DNA of 64,000 bases from Flavobacteriales bacterium (GTDB lineage: Bacteria > Bacteroidota > Bacteroidia > Flavobacteriales_D > Sanyastnellaceae): NCBI GenBank assembly GCA_027491075.1, contig JAIXWX010000002.1, positions 62,001-126,000 of the forward strand. The letters are read 5' to 3'. The translations under genes were made by a program, and so were the position numbers. The notes under the pieces were generated by a model, which was given only the letters and a program-made list of their open reading frames with translations, made no database searches and was not told where the DNA came from. Numbering within the stretch: the first letter of the stretch is position 1; every line of letters starts with the position of its first letter. This document shows positions 54,201-63,654 of this stretch, piece after piece.

Positions 54201-56129
54201 CGAGGATCCAAACAAGTTGGTTTCATTCGCAGCAAGGAACACGAGGAATCGGTTGTTAGGACTTGGAGCGCGATTGAAATGTTTGACATTGAATCTCCAT
54301 GTTGTTTCTACTCCTGTGAGAACTGCATTATCTGCATCAAACGTGACGTGAGAATTGCCGGCTGCGCCAGTATTGGTGTGCCTAATGCTCCACGTGCCTG
54401 AGCATGGAGCAACATTGGACGCTGGCCATGAGCCGGCCCCGAAACTTGTCCATCCAGTGCTATTTCCATCTTCAAAATCATCATTGATAATGGTTGCATA
54501 ACCCGTATCGTCATCCGTGATTGTCAAGACGTAAGTTGTGTTGGTACCTAATTGCGCATTGAATCCACCCGTGGGATTTTGCAGTTGAAATGTAAGTGTT
54601 GCAATATCATCGCAGATGCTGTTTGCGTCAACAGTAAACACCGCATTCTTGGTACCGCCCTCATTGGCCAACCAGCTCACCGTTTGCACGCTGTAGCTAT
54701 CCAAACGCGATGCAGGACCGGAGATAAGCGCCACTTGAACGCTCGCACCCAACACAGCATCCGGGCTCGTCAGATTGATCGGAAGGGTTACTGTAACATC
54801 AGAGGCAGGCTCCGTTACAGTAGAGGCAGTAGTGTTAAATGAAAACGTTGTATTTGGAGGGAGTGCTCTGAATCGGAAGTTGTCAAATTCAGCAGACTGA
54901 CCAAAAGTAGAAGTCACAAGAGCCGACAACCCAATAAATGCGCTGCCGCCTGGAATATGTGAATTGTCAAGAACGGTTCCGTGAACGACTGTGGCTGCGG
55001 CCTCTGGACAACTTCTCGCTGTTGGAGTAGCTTGGCTTTGTGTGCTATTTTGCGGAAGTGCGGAAGTCCGTATTGTCCATAATCCATTTGTACTTCTTGA
55101 AATATGGAATGCGATTCCATAGTCCGTTTGATTCTGTTCTATTGTGGCAGACGACGTGAATATTGCCGACACCACCCCGTTGGTTACCCTATTTAAAACG
55201 ATTGGATCATTTCCAACACCTCCTACTTGGATGTAATATCCATTGGTTCCTGCTAAAACCGGGTTCAAGCTTGAGTTATTACAAAACAGCCAAATGCGGT
55301 GAGCGTTAGTGCCAGATGCCGCGATGTTTCTGCGACCTGTCCAGAAAAACCATTCTTGTTGCGACTGCCAGTTGCTATTGGGTGTGCTCAAGGAATACGT
55401 TCCGCTTGCAGTGGCATTTGTTCTGAGCGTAGAAGTTCTTGGAAACTCAGTTCCAAGGAGACCGGACACATCGCTCTGCGCTACAACCTGATACTCTGAT
55501 GCACCTGTCCAAACTGGATCCAGATTGCTGTTATTGTCACTAAAGGAATCAAAAAGTGTTGCAGTATGAAACTCAAAATATCCCCAAAAGTTGGTTCCTA
55601 AGTTAGATGAGAAAACGGTGGATGAGGAGCCACAATTTCCGCCTGAGTCGTGTCCTCTACCTGCAAAATAAACTTCGATATAATAAGTTCCTGGCTGAGT
55701 AAGACCAGATACAAAATTTACAGTCGAGGCTGGCGTGCCTTGCCATTTTTGGTCTCCAGGATTATTCACATCTGGGCCACATGTCACCGGGTTGTTGAAA
55801 TGCTCACAGAGAAAGGGAAGATTCAATTCTGTGAATGCCGGTGGCGCATCGCACGTTCTATAAATACGATAGAAAAGAGACGATCCACAAACGTTATCAC
55901 CTCCGTTTTTAAATGTTAGTACTTCCGCAAAATTCAAAATTAAATTTCCACCTGAGGTATACCGACCGAAGTAATTATGCTGAAAGTCAGGTGCTGCGGT
56001 ATTCAATTGACAATCATAATATGCACCATTGATTGAAACTCCGGATTTATAAACACCCCAAGCAGCGGACATGCTAATTTGAAGGCCAAATAAAAAGAGA
56101 ACCGCTATGGCAAGTCTAATATTTTTCAT
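51288..56129 (-). CDS. Giant secreted multidomain protein with Calx-beta and T9SS sorting domains
   Basis: 1613 residues. Signal peptide MKNIRLAIAVLFLFGLQISM. The first ~190 residues are a Cys-containing domain not found in its paralogue. Next come a concanavalin-like segment (LFDSFSDNNSNLDPVWTGAS), a Calx-beta-like domain (about 430-535), and a second lectin-like segment with FEDGNSTGWTSFGAGSW. A beta-helix-like part (about 780-900) and a module with PGSDFPPPYSFVSIYTYNEA and WNLLTNMYPSEIDWMALEQN follow. It ends in PKD/Ig-like parts and a T9SS sorting domain (VTDMAGRIVYEIN to EVRSFMK). It is paralogous to the plus-strand 1470-residue protein. Likely a surface or adhesion protein; no enzyme motif seen. 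Confidence 0.85.
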   Translation of the reverse strand: MKNIRLAIAVLFLFGLQISMSAAWGVYKSGVSINGAYYDCQLNTAAPDFQHNYFGRYTSGGNLILNFAEVLTFKNGGDNVCGSSLFYRIYRTCDAPPAFTELNLPFLCEHFNNPVTCGPDVNNPGDQKWQGTPASTVNFVSGLTQPGTYYIEVYFAGRGHDSGGNCGSSSTVFSSNLGTNFWGYFEFHTATLFDSFSDNNSNLDPVWTGASEYQVVAQSDVSGLLGTEFPRTSTLRTNATASGTYSLSTPNSNWQSQQEWFFWTGRRNIAASGTNAHRIWLFCNNSSLNPVLAGTNGYYIQVGGVGNDPIVLNRVTNGVVSAIFTSSATIEQNQTDYGIAFHISRSTNGLWTIRTSALPQNSTQSQATPTARSCPEAAATVVHGTVLDNSHIPGGSAFIGLSALVTSTFGQSAEFDNFRFRALPPNTTFSFNTTASTVTEPASDVTVTLPINLTSPDAVLGASVQVALISGPASRLDSYSVQTVSWLANEGGTKNAVFTVDANSICDDIATLTFQLQNPTGGFNAQLGTNTTYVLTITDDDTGYATIINDDFEDGNSTGWTSFGAGSWPASNVAPCSGTWSIRHTNTGAAGNSHVTFDADNAVLTGVETTWRFNVKHFNRAPSPNNRFLVFLAANETNLFGSSVDGYAIGVNPLVSGDPDSIRLYRVDNGVANIIRTTSINLNNTFNEIGFEVVRSASGVWTVRIDSNGDFDNLVSVGSSVTDNTYQSLNFFGLRFNYSSTNSDRLSMDDVLVTQKGCREEYYSQSPGGNFSAAIWAPLPVGTPQTVNPSRFTRFVVQSGAPVSLNIDAACESISINNGAVLNGGSNTLSVFRNWVTDATGTFNAGTGNVVFRGDVAQNILGTGEPTFFNLGIDNNGFNVNLLDTVRVRGVVSLNEGTLQTQGRLILVSDATRTGSIGAIQSGADINGNVTVQRFIPSGPAGYIYLGAPTVASPQTIEAIFDDDFVTTGVPGSDFPPPYSFVSIYTYNEALPGGRNTGWVPMTNTSNLVDPNRGYSLYVQSGAQNFDVTGTIQKGNLTNTLSWTNNGNSGDGWNLLTNMYPSEIDWMALEQNSSDVNNYFIYDTQLPGYRSFSSNLGVGSAPRYIASSQGFFVQATTINQTLNYVETIKSNNNTPFERSVDEASFVRLAITRNGQGDEAVIAFNENATSAFDLNLDAIKLESPVTTSPELALVASDNTLLTIDGRPLPNEEMEIPLYLDLPAAGDYVITFPEMQNVPLGSCLVVEDTFTNVMYTVDTNLSITISTEAAYQGNRMIIRVSPMVQVVATNAQCFGQNDGSVTLQSVQGTWNISVENEFGGSIYSGTGATTIDLGVGNYIVVLNNEDDACGVVQQTVEITQPEAPTTQLTYMIDECNAGDGGSIAFEVTNIGNYTYELTSSNGIVQNGTGDEDWLYFNNLPGALYYLSVTDQCDTYATEAILLDENAVDASWETTPSSITFIENTTGVISASIIAENATNVLWYVNNAFTSIGNTLEYTVTTPGTYSISAVVSNGICEVTLSEQVTATVVVGLNEQEAASIQWLQTGEGVQIGFTESVALSGLRVTDMAGRIVYEINSIGSDGQQIVVPMTEWASGIYQFALLKEGARVEVRSFMK

Positions 56130-56160
56130 TGAGAATTTGCTTTGGTTTAGAACTTAGTGT

Positions 56161-56168
56161 CAAATGTA
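56161..56168 (-). promoter_or_regulatory. -7 promoter element TACATTTG of the giant minus-strand gene
   Basis: Perfect TAnnTTTG on the minus strand, 31 bp before the ATG at 56129. The 11-bp word GTGTCAAATGT that includes its complement is repeated 43 bp further upstream at 56200-56210. Confidence 0.5.
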
Positions 56169-56251
56169 CAGAAAGTCCTGTAAAACACGAAAAATTCGCG
56201 TGTCAAATGTTGTATATTTTGCAAAAATTAATTTTTCATCGGTTCGTTTCT

Positions 56252-56259
56252 TATTTTTG
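56252..56259 (+). promoter_or_regulatory. -7 promoter element TATTTTTG of ispD
   Basis: Perfect TAnnTTTG followed by TC, 10 bp before the ispD ATG, giving a very short leader. Confidence 0.45.
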
Positions 56260-56269
56260 TCGAAGAATA

Positions 56270-56944
56270 ATGAAAAATCATCTAATCATCGTAGCGGGGG
56301 GCGTGGGTAGCCGAATGGGAACACAGACCCCAAAGCAATTCCTTGAACTTCAAGGGAAACCAATTCTTGCGCATACACTCGAGCGATTTTATTCATCCCT
56401 TCCCGATTTGCAAATCAAGGTCGTGATGCATAACGATTACTTGGACTATTGGCAAGAATTAATTCGATTGATAGCGCTAGATGTCCCGCACAGTTTAGTC
56501 GGAGGCGGTTCTGAACGTTTCCATTCTGTGCTTGCAGGTTTGAATAGTATCTCATCAAACTCAGGGGTCGTCGGGATACATGATGCAGTGCGTCCATTAA
56601 TTTCTAAACAAGTTATTGAAACTTGTTATGATTCTGCCCGTATCAATGGCACCGCAGTTCCAGTTTTGTCTGTTCAAGACAGTCTCAGACTTGTTGAGAA
56701 TGGGAAAAGTGAGACCGTGGACCGCAGTAGATTTCGGTTGGTACAAACACCACAGTGCTTCGAAATCTCTCTCCTAAAAAAGGCCTATTCACAAGGCTAC
56801 CACCCTAGATTCACCGACGACGCTTCCGTTGTCGAGTCCCTCGGTGTGGAGCTGAATTTAGTGGAAGGAAACCGAGAGAATTTCAAAATTACCACTCCCG
56901 AAGATCTGCGCATGGCCAATATGATTTTGGCTTTTGATAAGTAA
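56270..56944 (+). CDS. ispD: 2-C-methyl-D-erythritol 4-phosphate cytidylyltransferase
   Basis: 224 residues from ATG 56270 (MKNHLIIVAGGVGSRMGTQT); the longer frame includes the promoter and is rejected. Nucleotide-binding GGVGSRMG, KQFLELQGKPILAHTLERF, VGIHDAVRPLIS and TDDASVVESLGVELNLVEGN are all present. It transfers CMP to methylerythritol phosphate in the MEP isoprenoid pathway. It stands alone between two divergent giant T9SS genes, 41 bp before the second one. A run of six G lies in its glycine-rich motif. Confidence 0.95.
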   Translation: MKNHLIIVAGGVGSRMGTQTPKQFLELQGKPILAHTLERFYSSLPDLQIKVVMHNDYLDYWQELIRLIALDVPHSLVGGGSERFHSVLAGLNSISSNSGVVGIHDAVRPLISKQVIETCYDSARINGTAVPVLSVQDSLRLVENGKSETVDRSRFRLVQTPQCFEISLLKKAYSQGYHPRFTDDASVVESLGVELNLVEGNRENFKITTPEDLRMANMILAFDK

Positions 56945-56985
56945 CTTAATAACTAGCCCTGCCTTTTAAAGTAGGGTAAACTTTA

Positions 56986-59900
56986 ATGGACATGAAAAAA
57001 ACAGCTTTAGCGCTGCTGGCAGTCTTGTGCCTTGTGCATAATGGAAGAGCAACAGAACTTCCTATCATTGCTCCTAGCGCACCCCTCCCTAATCTTAGCA
57101 TTTCGTGCACAAGATTATTGTTTGATTCGTTTTCCGATAATAACTTCGACTCCAACCCAGTGTGGTCTGGAGACAGTCAATGGCAGACCAATTCCAATAA
57201 CTCCGGTGGTCCCGATGGAAGCAACACGTTTGTACTGCGTGTGAACCCTGGCGGTGGAAATGGCGGTACGTATCACCTCAGATCCCAAATTACAGATTGG
57301 AAAACCAACCAAGAATGGGGATGGTGGTTTGGAAGAACTCGCGCTACTTCTGCCACAGCCACGGCGCGTTTTTGGCTTTTTGCCAATGAAGCAAATTTAG
57401 AGTCTAATACAGTGGATGGCTATTGTGTAGAAATTGGCGATGGTACAGGCGCTCAAGAATTCCGTTTGCTTCGCATCCTCAACGGCGCTGTAGCCAACAC
57501 CGTAATTACATCTTCAGTAGGCGTGACTGGCACCATAACCGACTATAGTGTGGGTATTCGAATTGTACGCAATGAGCTGGGAAACTGGGCAATGTACATC
57601 ACCGACATGCCCACAGCAAGTCCTGGAGGTTTCAATAATCAAAATGGAAATGCTGTTGCATCAGCCACTACTTTGAGAGGAACAGGTTCTGATAATACGA
57701 TTGTGCCAACAGGCACTGGGTGGATTGGACCAGTCGTAACGCAGCCTACCTTTGGCAATGCAGGTGCCAACCGAACCACTGAATTCGATCAGATACACTT
57801 TACTCCCTGCAATGACCGAACACTTGTCAACTTTGCCACATCGAGCTTTACCGCCGTTGAAGGAACCAATGCAACCATTTCTATTCCTTTAAGTATTGTA
57901 AATCCTCATCCTACCGCAGCTACCACAGCAACGGTTACTATCACTTCTGGAAATGGATTTTTAGTAAATGGATTCACAAGTACGACCGTAACATTTCCTG
58001 CAAATTCTTCAGCGAATCAAAATATCACACTTACTATTACCGATGACGCCACTTGCAATGGTTTAAACAATACTGTAGCTTTATCCATTACGACGGCGAG
58101 CGGCGGATATGTTGCTGGCGTTGGTGGAACCAATACGGCAAACATTGTTATTGCGGACAATGAAAGTGTACAACGAACTATTGCGTTTGATGATTTTGAA
58201 GACGGTGATCTCAACGACTGGTGGATGTCTGACGCAAATGCATTTACTGCATCCAGCGCCCAACCCAATTCTGGTGCATTCTCAATGCGCCATGTAAACT
58301 CTGGACAGGCTAGTTCTGCAACGTCCGTATCAATACCTCTCAATGGTTTGGACATGGCGGGATCATTCACAAGATGGCGTTTTAATTTGAATCACTTCAA
58401 TCTAGAACCCAATCTTACAGACTATTTCATCATCTGCCTTACCAATGATGATCAAGATATCGAGAACCAAACCATCGATGGATATGCCGTTGGGGTTATC
58501 CCGAATATATTCAACAACACCGATATGATTACCCTTTGGAGAACATCCAATGATATGTTGACTCCCATTATCACCTCAACTATTGACTGGGGAGTTACGC
58601 ATGCCGAAATGGGTTTTGAAATTACACGCGATGCCAACGGATTGTGGACGCTATCAGTAGACACCAACGGTGACTTCGATAATCTAGTAGTTCAAGGAAC
58701 GGTTACCGACGTAACCACTACCTATTTAGGTTATTTTGGAATCTTTTACGCATTCAATACTACTTCAAGAGGAATGCTCAGTTTGGATGACTTCTCCCTA
58801 GTACAGCAGAACTGCGCGCTTACTTATTACTCGCAATCCACGGGTTTGAGCGGTGGTGCGATCTGGGCTCCGCAAACAGTAGGAACACCGATAGATATTA
58901 CACCTTCCGCATTTACAAATCTTGTGGTTCAAAATGGACACCATGTGACCCTCAATGACAATGCTATTTGTAACGATTATACCGTCAATAGTGGAGGAAC
59001 TTTGAATGGATCTTCATTCACATTGCGACTGCTGGGTGACTTTGAACAAAACGGCACATTCAATCCGGAAAACTCTACACTTCGATTTACTGCAGGAGCC
59101 AACAACGCACATTCTATTTCAGGAAGCTCTTCAATTCCATTAAACATCCTGGAGCTCGATGATCCCATGGGCTTGAACATCTCCTCTCCTGTGCAGTTAA
59201 GAGGTCAGTTACGTCCAATACGTGGGACAGTAAACACCAATAATCAGCTCACCTTAATCAGCAATATAAACGGCACTGGTTCTATTGGCCGTATACATAA
59301 TGGAGCCGACGTTCTTGGGCAGATTACACTTCAGCGATTCATCCCATCCTCTCCTCAGCATTGGGTTTATTTAGCCAATCCCTTATTGAATCAGACATTG
59401 CAACATTGGAATGATGAAATTGTAACTTCTGGATTTCCGGGATCAGACTTCCCCAATTATAATTTCAACAGCATTTACTGGTACGATGAAACCGCTCCAG
59501 GATCACGCAATATGGGATGGACTGGCGCTACCAACGTTACGAATGCAGTGAATCCGCAAAGAGGATATATAGCATATATGAACTCTCCCGCAGTAACTGT
59601 AGTGACCAATGGAGATTTTCAAAAAGGAAATGTTTCCGTTCCATTGTCTTTTGTTGACAACGAACCCGGCACGGGATATTTCAATCCGGATGGATGGAAT
59701 TTGATTAGCAATGTATACCCAAGCACCATTGATTGGGTGGCATTGAAAGACAATAGTCCTAGCTGGAGTGCATCCAATAGTTCTTACTATGTATATGATG
59801 CAGCAGCCTCCAATTATCGCACTTACAACGCAAATAGTATGGTTGGTACTGCGAATCGTTTTATCGCAAGCTGTCAAGCATTTTTTGTTCAAGCTTCTGC

Positions 59901-61398
59901 ATCTAACCAAAGCATTGTATTCAGCGAAACGGTAAAAAGCACTACCAGCGCTGCTTTCCAACGCAACACGGAAGAGTCTTCGTTTGTACGTTTCAATTTA
60001 TCAAGAGCTGGTATGGATGATGAAATGATTTTAAACATTCGCGAAGGCGCTACAATGAACTTTGACGAATTATTTGACGCGATCAAATGGGAAAGCCCTG
60101 TGAATAACGCACCAGAGCTTGCCTTTTTAGCTGCTGATAGTTCGAAACTCACTATTCAATCCATTTCAAACTTTGACGAGTCGATTACTATTCCTGTTTA
60201 TTCAGAAATGCCTGTAGCAGGGACCTACACTTTCTCTGTAAGCGAGATACAAAACCTTCCAACGGGTGTGTGCTTGACTGCCACTGATACCCATACAGGG
60301 ACAACCATTGCCCTTTCTGAAGGAGAGACTTTAACAATGACTACTACAGCCCCTTTTGTGGGATATAGAATAGTGCTCAACATAGGCGCTCCTCTAATTG
60401 TAAATGCTGTTCCTGCAACCTGCAATGGTACGGGTGATGCGCATATCACATTCACTAGTGCTAATGAAGGATGGATGGTCATCGCCGAAGACATCAACGG
60501 AACAATCCATTATGCCGACGGAGGAACGATTTCTAATTTGGCAGCAGGAGATTACATTATCACATTGGACAACGCCGATGCCCTATGCCCCGGCGCTACG
60601 CTAGGCGTTACTATTCCAGAAACACTTCCTGTTATATCAGAAGTTGTTGCGGTCAAGGATCTTTGTAATTCTGGATCATCAGGTCAATTAGAAATGATGG
60701 TGGCCAATGCAACTGCTTTTCAGTATGAGATCATCAACAGTGAAGGACAACCAGTTTATACTGGAGCTGTAGAAGATTCTTACCATCTGCTTACGGGAAT
60801 TGCATACGGAGTATATACAGTTCACATAATGACTGATTGTCATGACGTAAACTATACTGTGGATTTGCATGATGCCAGCGCCGTGCAAATGGAACTTGAG
60901 ATGCTTACCCCCACGCTCATGCTTGTCCCTGGAGAAACGGTGAATATTCAAGCCAATGCTACTTCCGAGTCTGCTATCAGTTATGAATGGACGGTGAATG
61001 GATTTGATGGAGGTGAAGAGAGTTTCTTAGACTTCGTAGTGAATACTCCTGGAACTTATAACATTCAGTGCACCGCCTTTACAGAAGAATGCAGTGTAAC
61101 ACAAACCACTGCAGCCATTGTTGAAACCAGCGTGGGTGTTGTTGAAAATGTAAGCGATCCGATGGCTAAAATCACTCGTATGGGCAACGCTGTTATCATT
61201 GCCTTTGAGAACATTCAACCTGGAAAAGCAAAAATGGTGATCTACAATGCCAATGGAGGTTTGGTAATGCAAATTGGAGGTAATGTAGGCAACGATCAGG
61301 TGCGAACGCTTGATATAAATGGATTGGCTGCTGGAGCATACACTGTCGATGTACTTCTTGATGGTCAAAGACTTTCCAAGCTTCAGTTTGTAAAATAG
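56986..61398 (+). CDS. Giant secreted multidomain protein with T9SS sorting domain, paralogue of the 51288-56129 gene
   Basis: 1470 residues; the start may be ATG 56986 or ATG 56992 (MKKTALALLAVLCLVHNGRA), both giving a signal peptide. Domain order follows the minus-strand paralogue without its first ~190 residues. It has a lectin-like segment (LLFDSFSDNNFDSNPVWSGD), a Calx-beta-like domain (FTAVEGTNATISIPLSIVNP) and a second lectin-like part (FEDGDLNDWWMSDANAF). A beta-helix part (GSIGRIHNGADVLGQITLQR) and PDGWNLISNVYPSTIDWVAL follow. A PKD-like part (SYEWTVNGFDGGEE) and a C-terminal sorting domain ending LSKLQFVK close it. Surface exposure is predicted; function unknown. It ends in a strong terminator. 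Confidence 0.85.
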   Translation: MDMKKTALALLAVLCLVHNGRATELPIIAPSAPLPNLSISCTRLLFDSFSDNNFDSNPVWSGDSQWQTNSNNSGGPDGSNTFVLRVNPGGGNGGTYHLRSQITDWKTNQEWGWWFGRTRATSATATARFWLFANEANLESNTVDGYCVEIGDGTGAQEFRLLRILNGAVANTVITSSVGVTGTITDYSVGIRIVRNELGNWAMYITDMPTASPGGFNNQNGNAVASATTLRGTGSDNTIVPTGTGWIGPVVTQPTFGNAGANRTTEFDQIHFTPCNDRTLVNFATSSFTAVEGTNATISIPLSIVNPHPTAATTATVTITSGNGFLVNGFTSTTVTFPANSSANQNITLTITDDATCNGLNNTVALSITTASGGYVAGVGGTNTANIVIADNESVQRTIAFDDFEDGDLNDWWMSDANAFTASSAQPNSGAFSMRHVNSGQASSATSVSIPLNGLDMAGSFTRWRFNLNHFNLEPNLTDYFIICLTNDDQDIENQTIDGYAVGVIPNIFNNTDMITLWRTSNDMLTPIITSTIDWGVTHAEMGFEITRDANGLWTLSVDTNGDFDNLVVQGTVTDVTTTYLGYFGIFYAFNTTSRGMLSLDDFSLVQQNCALTYYSQSTGLSGGAIWAPQTVGTPIDITPSAFTNLVVQNGHHVTLNDNAICNDYTVNSGGTLNGSSFTLRLLGDFEQNGTFNPENSTLRFTAGANNAHSISGSSSIPLNILELDDPMGLNISSPVQLRGQLRPIRGTVNTNNQLTLISNINGTGSIGRIHNGADVLGQITLQRFIPSSPQHWVYLANPLLNQTLQHWNDEIVTSGFPGSDFPNYNFNSIYWYDETAPGSRNMGWTGATNVTNAVNPQRGYIAYMNSPAVTVVTNGDFQKGNVSVPLSFVDNEPGTGYFNPDGWNLISNVYPSTIDWVALKDNSPSWSASNSSYYVYDAAASNYRTYNANSMVGTANRFIASCQAFFVQASASNQSIVFSETVKSTTSAAFQRNTEESSFVRFNLSRAGMDDEMILNIREGATMNFDELFDAIKWESPVNNAPELAFLAADSSKLTIQSISNFDESITIPVYSEMPVAGTYTFSVSEIQNLPTGVCLTATDTHTGTTIALSEGETLTMTTTAPFVGYRIVLNIGAPLIVNAVPATCNGTGDAHITFTSANEGWMVIAEDINGTIHYADGGTISNLAAGDYIITLDNADALCPGATLGVTIPETLPVISEVVAVKDLCNSGSSGQLEMMVANATAFQYEIINSEGQPVYTGAVEDSYHLLTGIAYGVYTVHIMTDCHDVNYTVDLHDASAVQMELEMLTPTLMLVPGETVNIQANATSESAISYEWTVNGFDGGEESFLDFVVNTPGTYNIQCTAFTEECSVTQTTAAIVETSVGVVENVSDPMAKITRMGNAVIIAFENIQPGKAKMVIYNANGGLVMQIGGNVGNDQVRTLDINGLAAGAYTVDVLLDGQRLSKLQFVK

Positions 61399-61415
61399 AG
61401 GTTTTTTAGAATGGT

Positions 61416-61454
61416 AAAATGCCGCTCATGTAATTATTACTGAGCGGCATTTTT
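61416..61454 (+). terminator. Terminator after the 1470-residue T9SS gene
   Basis: AAAATGCCGCTCA, 12-nt loop, TGAGCGGCATTTTT: a 13-bp perfect stem with a T tract, 17 bp after the stop codon. Confidence 0.85.
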
Positions 61455-61485
61455 GTTTTATCTACTTTTCCAAAAAAGAAAGATC

Positions 61486-63654
61486 ATGCAAAAAATAATA
61501 ACTGTGCCATTATCAACGGCCTTCATGCTGATAGTTGCCACTACATTTGCCCAAAACTCCAATAAAATGAGCCAAGCTCCCGACGCTAAAAAGATTCCAT
61601 ATCCAATATCCTATCATGGAGATACACGCATTGATGATTACTATTGGATGCGCCTGTCTGATGAGCAAAAGAATGCAGATGAAAAGTCGCGTGATGAACA
61701 GACCACCGATGTATTGAGCTATCTAAACGCTGAAAATGACTATACCCGTCAGCAATTAGCTCATACCGATGCATTCAAAGATAAGCTCTTTCTCGAAATG
61801 AAGGGAAGAATCAAAGAAACCGATCAAAGCGTTCCAGTAAAAGAAAATGGATACTACTACTATACCCGCTTTGAAGCTGGTCAAGATTATGCATACAATT
61901 GTCGCAAGAAAGAATCTCTAGAAACTGGTAAAGAAGAAATTCTAATTAACGGGCCAGAGTTGGCTAAAGGAAAGGACTATTGGGCGCTGGCTTCCTACGA
62001 TGTAAGCGAGGACAATAAGATTCTGTGCTATGGAACCGACATAGTGAGCCGTCGTATCTACACCATTGAATTCAAAAACTTGGAAACCGGTGAAATGCTT
62101 TCTGACAAACTCGAGGGTACGAGCGGAGGAGCCACATGGGCGGGAGACAATAAGACTGTTTTTTATTCTAAAAAAGATCCACAGACCCTTCGTGATTTTC
62201 AAATATGGCGCCATACGCTAGGCACAGATCAGAGCAAAGATGTTTTAGTATATGAAGAAAAAGATGAAGAGTTTTCTTGTTTCGTATACAAGACTAAAAG
62301 CAAGCGATACATAGTGATTGGAAGTTCTCAAACACTGGCAACAGAATACCGCGTTCTCGACACGACTAATCCTAATGGAGAATTTAAGTTGTTCGAACCA
62401 AGAGAGCGCAATCATGAATATGGAATTGATCACTATGGAGATAAATTTTATATTGTTACCAATTGGAACGCTAAGAACTTCCGATTGATGGAAACACCTG
62501 TGAGCCAAACTGGACGTGCTCATTGGAAAGAAGTGATTGCACACCGTGATGATGTTTTACTTGAGGGAATTGCTATTTTTAAAAATCATTTGATTGTTGA
62601 TGAGCGCAAGAATGGACTTACTCAGCTAAGAATTCGCCGTTGGGATGGAAGCGGCGAATATTACATGGAATTCCAAGACCCTGCTTATGCCGCAGGAGTT
62701 AGTTCAAATCCAGAATTCGATACCGAAATTGTACGTTATAGTTATACGAGTTTAACCACTCCAAATAGTGTGTATGACTTTAACATGAATACGAAAGAAA
62801 GGGTATTACTTAAGCAACAAGAAGTAGTAGGAGGATATAATCCTGATGATTATAAAAGTGAAAGACTTTATGCTACCGCAGCAGATGGCACTAAAGTTCC
62901 GATTAGTCTTGTTTACAAAAAAGGCTTTGAAAAAAATGGACAGGCTCCACTCCTACTTTACGCTTACGGAAGTTATGGCTATTCCATCGACGCCACTTTT
63001 AGTTCAACTCGTTTATCTCTTTTGGATAGAGGCTTTGTATTTGCCATTGCCCACATACGTGGCGGTCAAGAAATGGGCAGGCATTGGTACGAAGACGGCA
63101 AATTGCTGAAAAAGAAAAATACATTTACCGATTTCATTTCCTGCGGAGAATTTTTAGTAAAAGAAAAATATACTTCCAATGAAAAGCTGTTTGCTATGGG
63201 AGGAAGCGCTGGTGGACTATTGATGGGTGCAATCACCAACATGGCGCCCAACATGTGGCGTGGTATCATTTCCGCAGTACCTTTTGTAGATGTTATTACT
63301 ACCATGTTGGACGAAACCATTCCTTTGACCACCTTTGAGTTCGATGAATGGGGAAACCCTAAGAATAAAGAGTACTATGACTATATGAAGTCGTATTCTC
63401 CAATTGATAATATTGAAAAGAAAAACTATCCCAATATTCTTGTGACTACGGGTTATTGGGATTCTCAAGTTCAATACTGGGAGCCGGCGAAGTATGTAGC
63501 GAAAATGCGCGACAATAAAACAGATAACAACCTATTGCTTCTGTGGTGCAATATGGATGCTGGTCACGGAGGAAAGAGCGGACGTTATGAGTATCTCAAA
63601 GAGATTGCCATGGAGTATGCCTTCATGTTGGACCTCGCTGGAATTAAAGAATAA
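61486..63654 (+). CDS. S9-family prolyl oligopeptidase, oligopeptidase B type, exported
   Basis: 722 residues from ATG 61486, which gives a signal peptide (MQKIITVPLSTAFMLIVATT, FAQ). A seven-blade propeller fills about 75-420. The catalytic domain has YGSYGYSIDATFSSTRLSLL, the nucleophile in AMGGSAGGLLMGAITN, the acid in TTGYWDSQVQYWEP and the histidine in MDAGHGGKSGRYEYLKEIAM. GGSAGG and GHGGKSGR are typical of oligopeptidase B, which cuts short peptides after basic residues. Classic OpdB is cytoplasmic, so the signal peptide suggests a periplasmic version. Its 3' end overlaps the convergent HAD gene by 11 bp. Confidence 0.92.
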   Translation: MQKIITVPLSTAFMLIVATTFAQNSNKMSQAPDAKKIPYPISYHGDTRIDDYYWMRLSDEQKNADEKSRDEQTTDVLSYLNAENDYTRQQLAHTDAFKDKLFLEMKGRIKETDQSVPVKENGYYYYTRFEAGQDYAYNCRKKESLETGKEEILINGPELAKGKDYWALASYDVSEDNKILCYGTDIVSRRIYTIEFKNLETGEMLSDKLEGTSGGATWAGDNKTVFYSKKDPQTLRDFQIWRHTLGTDQSKDVLVYEEKDEEFSCFVYKTKSKRYIVIGSSQTLATEYRVLDTTNPNGEFKLFEPRERNHEYGIDHYGDKFYIVTNWNAKNFRLMETPVSQTGRAHWKEVIAHRDDVLLEGIAIFKNHLIVDERKNGLTQLRIRRWDGSGEYYMEFQDPAYAAGVSSNPEFDTEIVRYSYTSLTTPNSVYDFNMNTKERVLLKQQEVVGGYNPDDYKSERLYATAADGTKVPISLVYKKGFEKNGQAPLLLYAYGSYGYSIDATFSSTRLSLLDRGFVFAIAHIRGGQEMGRHWYEDGKLLKKKNTFTDFISCGEFLVKEKYTSNEKLFAMGGSAGGLLMGAITNMAPNMWRGIISAVPFVDVITTMLDETIPLTTFEFDEWGNPKNKEYYDYMKSYSPIDNIEKKNYPNILVTTGYWDSQVQYWEPAKYVAKMRDNKTDNNLLLLWCNMDAGHGGKSGRYEYLKEIAMEYAFMLDLAGIKE

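Noticed and set aside
56290-56302. Six-G run in ispD as a phase-variation tract
   Set aside because: It encodes the conserved glycine-rich nucleotide-binding motif of an essential enzyme, so slippage there is not expected to be adaptive.
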